From assembly GCA_035578155.1 (NCBI GenBank), contig JAPWDM010000016.1, positions 3,086,001 to 3,150,000 on the forward strand: a DNA stretch of 64,000 nt. The letters are read 5' to 3'. How positions within the stretch are numbered: position 1 is the stretch's first letter; the number at the start of each line of letters is the position of its first letter. The stretch is from Brachynemurus nebulosus. Its lineage: Eukaryota; Arthropoda; Insecta; Neuroptera; Myrmeleontidae. Below are positions 9,386-20,449 of the stretch, piece by piece. A program made the position numbers and the translations under genes. The notes beneath the pieces were generated by a model. That model saw only the letters and a program-made list of their open reading frames with translations. It made no database searches and was not told the DNA's origin.

Positions 9386-10371
9386 AATATCTTAACATTT
9401 TATGAGTTGTAAACTAAACCAATAGTGTAACTTTTCCAATAGCTGTATACCAAAGTTAATTATTTAATAAAATATTTTAAAAATTATGAGAGTGTTATTA
9501 TTTCTTACATACCACAGTTCTTAAACAATTCCTTAAAAAAGATCACCGAAATGATTGTTCTTACAATGAACTATCCAATGTATATTTTCAGAGCTATTAA
9601 AATAGGTAATGTTTTTACTTGCTCCTGAATATAGGCAATTAAATTGCATTGTCCTATTAACATTCTGGTGCGATAGAACATATGTGTAAACTAGGTAATT
9701 CTTACAAATAAGTATTTACCCATATTATTAATGATTTGTTAATTTGAAGTATCGTTTGAACAGTAATGATGTAAAACTGTCAAACAGGAAAGGGTTAATT
9801 AATTGAATTCAGCTTAATCCCGAAAAAATATTCCTATGGTTTTAGTGTCTACAGGAGGCTTTGAGTCACTTTTTAAAAACGATGAGAGTTATTTACTTTC
9901 CACCCTGTATACATATTTATTCTTAAAGTATTAGTTTACATTTTCAATTCGTTACTTACAATTAGAAATATTTGATATATAATTTTTTATTATTTACGTC
10001 TTGTAACTGCTATTGTCTCTTAATGACTTCTGAATATTATTTTGACGCGATATTATTTAAAATTTTGCTAAATATTTAATAATAATAAAACACATAATAG
10101 TATAGAGTAGGTACCTACATATTGAAGATTGTGAAAAATGCTGATTCTTGTTTTGAGATATTTTAGATAAGTATAAAAAAATTGTTAATCTTATTACAGT
10201 TGTTTACAAAAACGAGAGGTCATTTAATACCTATAGGTATAATTAACTAATTGTTAATAATTAAACTAACAAGTAATAAATTTAGCAAAAACAGATACAT
10301 TGTTTAAGTAAATATAAAATATTAAAAGGAAAATTTTCTTAAAATATTGAGAATATGTGCTATTAATTTAA
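9386..10371. other. Right-arm non-coding DNA of E1
   Basis: The mirror image of left-arm DNA (5704-6540 and the 386-bp segment). It holds no gene. Conserved landmarks are the AATAAA-type signal after the zinc-finger gene and the inward CAGGGTG border ending at 9907. Confidence 0.7.
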
Positions 10372-10827
10372 AGCCGCTGCTACATGATGCTACGAACACC
10401 TTCCAACATTCGACGTTGGATGGTTCATAGCATCGTGTAGCCGTTGTTCGAACCTACGAGTGTCCAATGTCGAGCGTCAAACATTCGCATTTGGCCATGT
10501 CCCGCTCGATGTCGGTATTCTTGCACCGAGTCAAAAAGGGATGCTTCAAACGTTTGAAGGTCAATGTTGGTTGCGTTGGTTGGTTCGACTCAGCAGCTGC
10601 ACGACTCGTTCATGTGAAGAGAGATAACATCAGTGTATAACATTAGAGATAACATCAGACAGATAACAGCCTCGCCACTGAGTACCAACACATCATCATT
10701 CGTATTGGATCAAACATTCGATTCACCGTGTAGCAGATACATTCGTCGCACCAACTGTCGAACTTAATTGCTTCAAACGTTCGATCGAACGTTGGAAGGA
10801 ACGTTCGTAGCATCGTGTAGAACCCGC
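10372..10827. mobile_element. piggyBac-type MITE inside the right arm of E1
   Basis: A 456-bp insertion flanked by TTAA on both sides (10368-10371 and 10828-10831). The left arm of E1 provides the empty site with a single TTAA. Its ends are inverted (GCTACATGATGCTACGAAC against TCTACACGATGCTACGAAC), and further inverted CGAACGTT-type motifs lie inside. It has no coding capacity. Confidence 0.88.
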
Positions 10828-11575
10828 TTAAGACTAAAAAATATTATTAGGAGAAATTAATGTTTCAAAACTGTTTCAAATTCTTGATATTATATATTCA
10901 GTTTTAAAAATATTAAGAAATATGATTTTTTTACAATATATTGATATTGTAAAAAATGTGTTTTTTAACGGTGTAGAAACCCGTACTTTTAACTGAGTAC
11001 TGTATATATGCAAAATATTATATTACTATATATTTTAAAAAATTCGTTTTTATTTAATTGTTAATGATCAAATATTTTTACATTAAATGAGTAAATTCTT
11101 ATGTATTTTATAACACGATATCGCGTGATTAGCGATATAGTAAAGTAATCATGGGTATTTATAAGGTACATATTTAAAAAAAAATACATGCTTAGATGTT
11201 TATAGCATAAGTATGTAAGTAGCAATTTTTTTTAGCTGATTAATATGTATTGTGATATTTAATTTCATCATCGAAAGAATATACAGATAAAAAATATATA
11301 GAGTGTTACATTTTTTGTAAAATTTACGAGTATATATGATGTACCGTAATTGTAAATGGAATTTTTTATAACATTTGATAATAGTTTTCAAACATATTAC
11401 TTTTTGCTAGCAAAAATCGGCATATGAATAAAAACTAACATTTCTACTCATAGCCATATATTTAAATTATACAATTTTAATAATATCAAAATAGTTATAC
11501 ATAAATTTATGGGAAATTTTTATATTCGAATCAAGTTTTAGGGTATGATATTAAAAATTAATTTAAATCTTTTAA

Positions 11576-11661
11576 TGACGTCAGTAAACATACATACATA
11601 CGACTTATTTAAGCAAGCTCGCACGTATAAAAACCAGTTTTATTTTAAAGAAAACATTAGT
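11576..11661 (+). promoter_or_regulatory. Promoter of right gene X
   Basis: TGACGTCA (11576-11583) lies 50 nt before TATAAAAA (11626-11633), which is 30 nt before an ATTAGT initiator (11656-11661). All three recur in E2 at 52638, 52689 and 52719 although surrounding bases have changed, suggesting that they are functional. Confidence 0.75.
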
Positions 11662-11704
11662 TACTGAGTTCTAAGCCCAACAGTTTGACTCTAAACATCG
11701 CACA

Positions 11705-12217
11705 ATGACGACCGACGCAGCAATTGTTGACTTCCAAGGATTTCCAAATCCAACAAATGGGAAATTCTACATAAAGGAATTGGCTGTGTTGAAATTCGAT
11801 TCTTCCGAAGAAAATTGTGGTGAAGATTATATACTACAACACTATATTTTCAAATCACCAATACCGTTTTGCGGATTAAGCGAAAAAGATCAATGCACAG
11901 CTCGCTGCTTGCGAAAAAATCATCATGGCTTCGCCTGGATGGATGGACATATTGAATACGAGGAACTACAATACATTTTAATAAACAATCTGCACGGAAC
12001 TCGAATCATCTATACGAAAGGAGAAGAAAAAGTGCGGTATTTGAAACGACTACTACCATCAGCGCCCATTATGAACTTTGAAGAAATAACAATTTGTCCC
12101 AAGTTGAGAATCATAACATCAACGTACACTAGTCCTCAATGCGGCCATCATTCCGGAGCAACTTGTGCCATGGAAAATGTCATATCCATATACAAATATT
12201 ATTGTAATAACATTTAA
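11705..12217 (+). CDS. Gene X: 170-residue protein, possible DEDD-type exonuclease fold (only intact copy)
   Basis: The first ATG after the initiator opens a complete 170-codon frame. Residues 6-13 form a hydrophobic strand with Asp (AAIVDFQG), followed by KELAVLKF. The middle has HHGFAWMDGHIEYEEL and a YTKGEEKVRYL segment. The C-terminal part has a Cys-x2-His-His-x3-Ala-x-Cys-Ala cluster. This order (strand-Asp, second strand, HG-x-W-x-D, terminal His with Ala) is reminiscent of DEDD 3'-5' exonucleases, but the usual DxE pair is not evident, so that is a hypothesis. I recall similar proteins scattered in arthropod genomes but cannot check this here. Polyadenylation motifs (AAATAAATTTATT) follow the stop. 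Three other copies in the window are broken. Confidence 0.75.
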   Translation: MTTDAAIVDFQGFPNPTNGKFYIKELAVLKFDSSEENCGEDYILQHYIFKSPIPFCGLSEKDQCTARCLRKNHHGFAWMDGHIEYEELQYILINNLHGTRIIYTKGEEKVRYLKRLLPSAPIMNFEEITICPKLRIITSTYTSPQCGHHSGATCAMENVISIYKYYCNNI

Positions 12218-12339
12218 ACATTTTTATTGCAAAATATTTCTTTTTGAAATAAATTTATTAAAATAAAAAAAAATGTGTTTTTATTTAGAGAAAAACCTGT
12301 ATAAACCTGTTCTCAGATAAAAATATTATAAAATTATGT

Positions 12340-12790
12340 AAGCAACACCATCTTTTCATGGAATTTTGAATCAATGTACAGAGTTCGCGGTGGTTCAGAC
12401 TAGCAGCGTCATCTTTTAACTATCGAAAAAAGGTTTTCGATGCCATCTATTGACAATTTCTCAAACTTGCGCATAGGGATCGCTAGTATCCGGACGAGCA
12501 GCGACATCTAGTAGTGAATTTACAGGAAGGTGGCTGCGCCAACTCTTACGGAATTTTTGAATTTTTAGGTTAAAAAAATTTTGTTAGGTTAAACCAAATT
12601 TTGTTGGGTTTTGTTAGGTGAGATCAAGTTCCATTGGGTTCTGTTAGGCTAGAAAAAATTTCACTAGATATCGTTAGGTTGGAGACCAAATTTTGCTCCA
12701 CCCACCGCCGGAGACTTCTAGAACCGCCTCGGTGGTTTTGCCTCCTGCCGAGGTCGGCCAAAAAATCCGGATGGAGGGATGGAGGTTTTC
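12340..12790. repeat. Right subterminal region of E1
   Basis: The mirror image of 2440-2950: inverted AGATGGCG-type boxes (CGCCATCT-like at about 12345, 12405, 12440, 12500 and 12533), GGTTAGGTT-type motifs, and the GC-rich tip with CTGCCGAGG. The outer arm of the tip hairpin has diverged. Confidence 0.75.
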
Positions 12791-12812
12791 AAAGCCCCAT
12801 ATTTCTACTACT

Positions 12813-12818
12813 CATGCA
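12813..12818. other. Right target-site duplication of E1 (CATGCA)
   Basis: Identical to 2404-2409. It follows the CT end of the element directly, and the LINE endonuclease frame resumes here. Confidence 0.93.
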
Positions 12819-13060
12819 GATTTTTCTATCACTTCATATTCTAATATAGATCGTACAAACACTATTAAACCACCACTGGCTCTTCCTTTACTCTTCTCTT
12901 TGGTAGCAGCGGTTGTTACAAGATTAAATCCAGAAGAACAAAAAGAGGTCTTAACTTCTTTGTTTACTAACCACGTCTCACTTACACAAATAATTTCATA
13001 TTGCTTAAATAAATTCTGTTCTGTATTATAATTCCTAAAACCTTGAGCATTCCAAAACAT
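12819..13060 (-). pseudogene. LINE AP-endonuclease, N-terminal half
   Basis: The minus strand encodes FWNAQGFRNY, ICVSETWLV (the conserved S/E-T-W metal-site motif), a G-x-x-S-GGLIVFVR block and a following strand, then runs into the E1 insertion. The rest of the domain is at 1937-2403. It lies directly downstream of the LINE ORF1 at 13101-14008, as usual for a two-ORF LINE. Confidence 0.85.
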
Positions 13061-13100
13061 TACACTAATATTTTTTTTTTATCCATTGTGTTGGTTTTAT

Positions 13101-14008
13101 TCAGTTTTTTAAATTCTGTGCTGTTCTCGACCTTAAACGACGATCCATTGGACCTTCCTTATTTGGAATAATTTCATCTGGTTTTCTATCAGGTTTCTTC
13201 ATTAATTTAACAGAGAAACTCTGTTTCAGAGTTGATGAACATGATGCTTGACTACTAGTTTCCTCAATTTTCTTCTGTTTTGGTATTACTGCGACAAACG
13301 ATTTCCTCACTTTTTCATTAGGTTCAAGATTGGTTTCAATGCCTATTTCTGCGGTTTCAGTAATTAAATAATCTTCAATAAGTTGTTGATTAAATTGGTT
13401 TAATTCTTTATAAGTTTCGTTTAATTCTTGGAGCCCATACTGATTTTCTTGTATAATTAGTTTATTATTCCGTATAGACACTTGATTTCCTTCCATTCTC
13501 AACCTTTTTGCATGCGTCAATTTGTTTGTAATTTTCCCTATCCTTCTGGGTTCGGTCATCATTTATGTAAATGTTTTTACCTTTAAGATTATGTCGATTC
13601 CTATTAATTGAAATTTTCTTCTTAAAGCTTATTTTTCATTATCCTACACGGTTAATATAGTTAATATCAGAGGAATGGCATTCAACTTTAACATCTTCAT
13701 TTATAATTTTCAACATCTTACCTTCCAAAACTGCAGAAGTTTCTTGATCCTCTTCTGGTATACCATAAACGACAACATTATTCCGTTTTAACTGTCTTTC
13801 CAGGTACTCAATTTTTGTTTCCTGTTGATCAACTCTTCCTTTTAATTGTTTATTTTCTTCCTTCAAATTTGATATTAATTTTTCAATGTTATTTAACTTT
13901 AGATTCGTATTTCTACAGGTTTTCACAAAAATTATTTTTAGTTTCTTCATGTAGTGTAGAAATATAATCTATAATTCTTGATTCACTTGATGATTCAATG
14001 GAAGACAT
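13101..14008 (-). pseudogene. LINE ORF1, coiled-coil nucleic-acid-binding protein, frameshifted
   Basis: Begins MSSIESSSESR at about 14008 and shifts frame near 13920. It then reads a leucine/lysine/glutamate-rich coiled coil (LISNLKEENKQLKGRVDQ), followed by KRNNVVVYGIPEED, which matches the start of the RNA-binding domain of L1-type ORF1 proteins. A second shift near 13640 leads into the rest (13101-13562), which has a basic TNKLTHAKRLR segment and ends in RLRSRTAQNL. The role is RNA chaperone and packaging of the LINE RNA. The copy is dead, with at least two frameshifts. Confidence 0.75.
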
Positions 14009-15544
14009 TTTATTTTTATTTTTTTCCTTTATTTAAATTACCACCTATTAACACAATTTAATAAAACTCTTTTTGATTTATTTATTTACCCTTATTAAAT
14101 ATTTATATTATATTTTTTTTTCAGATATGAATTAAAATTATTTTAATTTAATTTAATTATTTAGAATAGAATTTAAAGAAACAATATAGAATTTAAAGAA
14201 AGAAAAAAGACCCCTGTCGCAGCATCTGCATAACATAGCGAATTTCCAAATATTAGGCACTGGCGGATCTCATCTAAGAACTGTACCTATTTAAAATAGT
14301 TAAGCTTTCTAAGAGTAAAAGATTTTTTTTAAATCGGCTGGGTAGGACCAAAACGGACTTTGTGCAGCATAGTTGTATCCATCTAAAATAATTTAGTTCT
14401 GTAACAGTGAAAAAATTTTCAAAATCGGTCGGTTAGTTTATTTTTTACAATAATGGGATCGGTAAACCCTGGCGAAACTCATACAACATAACCTTTATTC
14501 ATCTAAAATGATTTTAGTAAAAAGTTTATCCTAACAGTAAAAAAAGGGTCCTAGGGATCTCATATAACTTATGGTAGTCCGAAAGGTTCTTGTGGACATC
14601 ATTTAATTACTTAATGAATTCAAATACTTTAACTTACTAACGGTGAAAAAATTTTCAAAATTTTCGAAATTCGCTAAAAAAATCATTGAAAAATATTTGA
14701 TATGTTTCGATCAATTAATGGTCAACATCAGCAAATAAAAGTTACTCAAATCGAAGAAAAAAATGAGTTATTTGTCCGTAGAAATTAAAATATAAATTCT
14801 GAAAACGAGCAAAGAAATATTGAAAAAACTAGATCGGCAAAACATTCTGACAAATAACACTACTTTTGAAAAATATTAAATGATTTTCAAATGACTTTGG
14901 AAATTGACCCCAAGGTCGACTTCAAAGTCATCATGAAGTGCATCACTTTGAACTCTATAACTTTGGTCCTAAGCACTTTTTTCAGAAAATATATCGTACC
15001 ATAATCCACTTCTATGTTGATTCCTGGTCTCTTTTCCTGCGTTTCTAATATTTATGTCATTAAAAAAATGTGCTACCGTAGACAAGGATGAATAGGGACG
15101 CATTCAGAATTCACACCGTATTTTTTTGTATTTATTTTATGAGTACCTAATCTTTAATATATTAAAAATTTACACGAAGATGGTCACTTTATCACAGTAT
15201 CCAAAAAAATTTAAAAATATCGTTGGTTTTTGAAAAATTAACAAAAATCGTATAATTTCTTCTCTATGAAAAATTGGGGTCAAAAGAGACGAGAAAAGAG
15301 AAAATGGGGACAACCCATAGGGTCGACCAAAATTCAAATTCTAATATAAAATAATTTTGAACTTTTTGTATTTATACATTAAAAAAAGAAATAATAGGTA
15401 CTTGATGATTTTCTATAAAAATAAACGTAGAATCTAAAATAAAATTTATAAAGTATAGAAATGTTATGCTGAATGTATTTATAAAAATTTCGAATGACTT
15501 GATAACCTTGAAAGTGCTTTCTTCTATGTCTCAATACATACTTC

Positions 15545-15650
15545 ATACGTCCCTAATCACCCCACATTCGTCCCTTTATACTTGAACGTCCCTATTAACC
15601 TATATACTGTCCCTATTCACACCTTTTCCGTCCCTATTAACTTCCAACTT
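15545..15650. repeat. Degenerate tandem CGTCCCTATTAACC block in R1
   Basis: Five or so copies of CGTCCCTATT-A/C-AC spaced about 20-28 bp. The same block appears inverted in the R1 fragment near 36660-36750, so it belongs to the family and was not generated locally. Confidence 0.65.
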
Positions 15651-17777
15651 AGCCCAAATCTCAAGTCCTCTTTATTTCCTCTTAAAAAATAAAAACAACT
15701 AAAAGCCTGCAGTCTTTTTTTCAGATATGTTCTAAAATAATTAACGATTAAACAACAATTTATTCATTAGAGCACCGAAAAATATAATTTTTAGATAAAG
15801 TTTTAAGGAACAAAAAATAGCACTGTTTGAAGACGTCAATCGAAACTCAATTTTTAATATTTTTTATTCAACTTCAAGCTTAGTCACTATTGTTACCCAA
15901 AAAAATAATAATTATACTATAATTTAAGTAAGATATATGTTCGCATTTACGTTTAGTATTTGTAAATTAAGTTCATGAATAACATTTTTCGTTTCGTCCC
16001 TATTCACCCGCCTGTCCCAATTTATCCCATTCTACGGTATTTGTTTCAAAAATTCATCACAATCATTGCTTTTTTTACTATACAATAGGTAATGTAATGA
16101 GAACATATTAATTTTTTTGCAAATAAAATCATTTTCATGTATTAAAGTACTGACATGTAGTAATTTTTCTTTTTTTGATTCTGTCAAAAAATCTTCCACC
16201 ACACTTGTCACTGTATCAATACTTGTGGTTGTTATTTTCATTGAAGATCCAACCTTTGCTTGAAGATCCAACCATCCACGCACCCAATAGCATCATCACA
16301 TCAAGTAATACTTACATTGATATTTTAACATTCCGGAATCCGGCAGAACAGAAATCTGAGTTACATGCAAAGAACTTTGCAAACATCATTGAATCAATTT
16401 TTAGCAGATTCGTACTATCTGCCTATCTGACAGTTTCGGTACAGAAAAGCATACTTATGTTATATCTGAAAATATCAATTCTGTTAAAAAAAAATATTGA
16501 AAAGATATTACTTAATACAGTTTCTTTAAGTTATTTCCTTACCTAGAACAGTACAGAAATAGCTTTACAGAAGCAAGTTATTGACAAAATTTTACCATTT
16601 TTTTCAATTACAATATGCTTTGCTGCTACTATTTTCAATCTCATATTTGTCTTATTTGAATAAAAATTTATTTCATTTAATTATTATGTCATTCACCATA
16701 AACAAAATTCAAATAACCTAAACCCCTGTGTCAAATTCGAATAAACAGTATAAACGAACAAAACAATTCAAATTTTCAAATTTCTCCCATATTCATATTT
16801 TAAATTTAATTGTTATAAATTAATGATTTATTTACATATTAAATTTATCAACATAATTACCTATTTAATATTTGAATGCAATCTAAATGTAATGTAATTA
16901 ATACTTATAAATTTTTATTGAAAAATTTAATGTTATAAAATTTTCTTAGAATACTTATTTAAAAATCATAGTTATCTAAGATATTTTTATTACTTATGTG
17001 TCAAAATACATAATGTGTCCTTTACACAATTAAATAAAAAATCTGTCAATATTTTTTCAACTTAATAATAAAATAAAAAAGAAATTTAAACGGAAGTTAT
17101 ATTTTCAGCAAATTTTAGTGAAATTTAAAGATATCTACAAAAAATGAATTAAATTACATAAGGAATATTACATAAAATATTCCTTACACTTTACGCTTTA
17201 TATATTGTGGAAATGGCCACATATCAATTTCAAATTGTCATCACATAAAAACACAAAACTTTGAGCTTTTTTAAAAAAATAACATGAGATAGAAACACGT
17301 ATGGATCCTGGGTGAAGGAGTGGAACAAATGTACATCGTCGATTGCCTTGCTTAAAAAAATTTTTTCATTACATATCACTCAAAAAGCTTCCTTTTTGAA
17401 AATGTATCATTTTAAAAATTGAGATGGAGATAGTTTGTCCATATAATAAAAAAAGACAACAAATACCCTTTTGGAAATTTTTTAATCCATTTCTAACAAA
17501 TTTCTTAATTTTTCTCTGGTATCAGTTTACGTAAAATAATAATTTAAACACTTATCATACCTAGATTTTGCCCATCTTTCCGATTTTATAAAAAAAATTT
17601 AAAAAGTTGTTTAATTCTGACAGAAAACTTAGTTTTTTGACAAAAAACGCCCGAAAAACCTACTTCTGGGCATCCGATGTGTCTGGCTAAAGAACTTAGT
17701 CAAGCCAGATCAAAATTGAGTCTCCATACGAAATTTCATAAGCATTAAACGTTTCGTTCGAAAGTTATCGTGGCGAC

Positions 17778-17782
17778 ACATA

Positions 17783-17863
<81 letters not shown>

Positions 17864-17886
17864 GTATATATATGTATATATATATA
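17778..17886. repeat. (TA)n tract near the 3' end of R1 copy A
   Basis: About 105 bp of TA repeats at exactly the same place relative to the R1 3' end as the short tract at 25977 and the long one at 57184. Confidence 0.92.
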
Positions 17887-18227
17887 AATTTTAGTGAATA
17901 TCATTTTCGTATTCTGGGGACCTCAAAACATATTTCTGTTATGGTCCCGGGCTTAGGTCGTGTCATCACACCTGCCGTAAAAGCTGAATTTCCATTTTTG
18001 GAAATTCGCTAAAAATCTGAGTATTATTATACAATAAAGTGATAACTCAGTCCAGTTTTGTACTAGCTTCACTTACAAGGAAAGGTTCTCAGGTGTCCGC
18101 CTCCGATTTCAATGCCGCTGAAATATGTTATTCTACGTCAAAATCTAAGAGACACGTATTTTTTTTTATTGTTTTTGCTCAATGTCCTAATACTAAGTCT
18201 AGGGGTAGTTAACTAGGGGGTGACTCG

Positions 18228-19820
18228 CAGAGGCGTATCTAGGGTGGGGCAAGTAGGGCACGTGCCCCGGGCGCCTTTCAAAGGGGGGCGCGTAAAATCG
18301 CCAATTATTAAATTTAAAAATCAAAATCTAGCACAATAAACTAATTCATATCAAACAATTCCGTTCAGGGTTTCCACACTTCGCGAATGAGCGAGAGGGA
18401 GTGAATGTTGCGCTCAATTCAGGTACGCTGAAGAGCTACTTGAATTTATTGTGCAGTATGGGGATAAATTCATATTTCCGAATTTGTGCATTTCCATTCA
18501 AATTCTGCTCACAATTGCAGTATTCATCGCAAGTTGTGAGCGATCTTCAAGTAAGTTAAAATTAATACTTTTGTATTTGAGGGCTACAATGGATTAAGAA
18601 AGGTTGAACGACCTACCTTTACTCAGTGTAGAGCGAAATTAAATGAAACATCGGAAACATCACCGATATGTTTGCGTCGTAGAAGGCCAGGGTAGCGATT
18701 CTTGAAAAATGAAGTGAAGTGAAATAAAATAGCTGAGAACAGAACCCAAAGAAATTTATTTTTGTAAGTTGGTACGTACGTATACATTATTGTGATCATG
18801 AGACGAAATTGATTACTAATACAGAGGGGGATTATTTATGGTACACAGTTTCCATTTCCGGTTATTTTCAATTTTGTGGAATTAAAAAAAAAAAAATTAA
18901 AAATTGATCATTTTATTGCCATCTTTCGCCCATTTCGTTTGCATTTGTTGTGATTTTTGAGTAGCTAGCTGTTATGGAGGGTAGATATAAGGAGGACAAT
19001 CTCTGTATCAAAAGATGTTCGTAGAAAGGCGTAAATAATGGTTTTTTTAATATTTATTTTTTAATAATACTTTTCTGTTATTAATTAGTTGTTATACCCT
19101 ATTTCAAATACAATTGATCATGAGCCAAAGTTAAAAAATTAAATAATTCTTATATTCAAAACAAATCAATCTTCTATTCTTTTCTAAAAACAAACTACAA
19201 TTTTAAAATTTACGTAAGTGCAATAATGAAAGAGATAAAGCAAAGAAAACGGAAATTATTTAAATTCATAAGTGATGAAGCATGGTTAAATTTAACTGAA
19301 ATGGGCCATATTTGTCTTTAGTTATTTTCAAAAATACGCAGTTTTGTTGTTTTTTTTTATTAGATTTTTCACTTAATTTTTTTTTAAATTCCATAAAATT
19401 TGAAAATAACCGGAAATGGAAACTGTGTACCATATATAATACCTCCTCTGTATTAGTAATCAATTGAGTACCCATGATCACAATAATATATACGTACCAA
19501 CTTACAAAAAAATATTTTGTTCGGTTCTATTCTCAGCTATTTTATTTCACTTCACTTTTCAAGAATCGCTACCCAGGAAGGTGCAACTGTAAGTATAACG
19601 GTTTTACGGTTTCACTTTCGTTGTAAAATAGAAAATAAATAAAGTAGCGTAGGTAGGAGGGGCAAGGGGGTCTATCATACCCCGGACGCTACTTACAAAG
19701 AGGCGCCAAATGTGTACTAATAGCGTACCATAATATATTACTATATGTGTTTCTGGAGGGGGGAAGGGGCGCCAATAAAGGGTCGTGCCCCGGGCGACAG
19801 TTATGTTCGCTACGCCACTG
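18228..19820. mobile_element. Non-autonomous hAT element
   Basis: The ends are CAGAGGCGTA and TACGCCACTG, typical hAT TIRs, followed inside by the GTGCCCCGGGCG motif common in insect hAT MITEs. The flanks GGTGACTC and GGTGACTG form an 8-bp duplication with one change. An internal inverted repeat (18775-18895 against 19373-19515) makes it a fold-back. There is no transposase. Confidence 0.8.
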
Positions 19821-19822
19821 GG

Positions 19823-20449
19823 TGACTGTGTCGAATAGTCGTACTACTTGGGTAGATCAAGAAGTTCTTCTTGACGGAAAATAGTTTAAGACAATTAGAA
19901 TAACGTAGAAATGAAAATTTCGATTTCAAAATTCAGTTTGAACAACACTAGAGAGGGGGTGAGTCACCCTCTTAAATTACATACTAGTTTACATACATTC
20001 ATTTTTAATATTAACACACTGACAGTAGGTAATAATGTCGCAATAAGTGGTTGTGAAGTTGCACTATCGTATGTAAGGTTTTTATAAGGTTTGTTTTTTA
20101 ATGGATGTTATAGTTTTTGTTATCGAAAATTATCGATACCGAAAATAACGATATTTTCAAAATCAATGGAAACCTAATAAAAACCTTACATACGATAGTG
20201 CAACTTCAGAACCACTTATTGTGACATTATTACCCACTGTCAGTGTGTTAATATTAAAAATGAGTATATGTAAACTAGTATGTAATTTAAGAGGGTGATT
20301 CACCCCCTCTCTAGTGTTGCTCAAACTGAATTTTGAAATCGAAATTTTCATTCCTACGTTATTCTAATTGTCTTAAACTATTTTCCGTCAAGAAGAACTT
20401 CTTGATCTACCCAAGTAGTACGACTATTCGACACAGTCACCCCCTAGTT
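19823..20449. repeat. Long palindrome with about 280-bp arms
   Basis: 19823-20098 and 20168-20449 are near-perfect inverted copies, with a roughly 70-bp loop containing TTATCGAAAATTATCGATACCG. They are the inner arms of the fold-back element. Confidence 0.85.

Larger units (their letters stand above)
6019..9907. other. TA-flanked cassette with CAGGGTG ends around the divergent zinc-finger gene pair
   Basis: Both borders read TA-CAGGGTGGAAAGTAAATAA facing inward, each 522 bp from the stop codon of a zinc-finger gene. As the whole element is a palindrome, mirrored borders alone mean little. But a separate 3.4-kb insertion in E2 (42740-46107) has nearly the same terminal sequence, so this could be an older TA-targeting transposon captured by E1. 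Confidence 0.4.
2410..12812. mobile_element. E1: giant palindromic Polinton-like element
   Basis: This 10,403-bp element starts AGTAGTA and ends TACTACT, with a perfect 6-bp duplication. Its two arms of about 4.25 kb are inverted copies over their whole length and meet at a 283-bp minisatellite (7823-8105). They differ mainly by an extra array plus 386-bp duplication in the left arm and a 456-bp TTAA-flanked MITE in the right. Each arm encodes gene X and a zinc-finger gene. AG..CT ends and 6-bp duplications are the described integration signature of Polintons/Mavericks. No DNA polymerase B, integrase, ATPase, protease or capsid gene is present, so it should be non-autonomous. Polinton kinship is inferred from the ends only. 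Confidence 0.85.
14211..18012 (+). mobile_element. Repeat family R1, copy A
   Basis: A 3.8-kb member of a family that recurs at 22276-26132 and 40080-57310 (interrupted), plus an inverted fragment at 35870-37185. All full copies begin CCCCTGTCGCAGCATCTG and soon reach AGCGAATTTCC. The 3' end is a GAATTTCCA..TGGAAATTC hairpin followed by GCTAA. The hairpin repeats the early 5' motif in inverted form. The middle differs between copies. It has no coding capacity. Hairpin plus CTAA recalls Helitron 3' ends, but no target-site proof is available, so I leave the class open. Confidence 0.75.

Noticed and set aside
2410..12812. Complete autonomous Polinton
   Set aside because: No polymerase B, integrase, ATPase, protease or capsid motifs in any frame of E1 or E2.
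2410..12812. LTR retrotransposon or endogenous retrovirus
   Set aside because: Arms are inverted rather than direct, with no TG..CA ends, primer-binding site, gag or pol.
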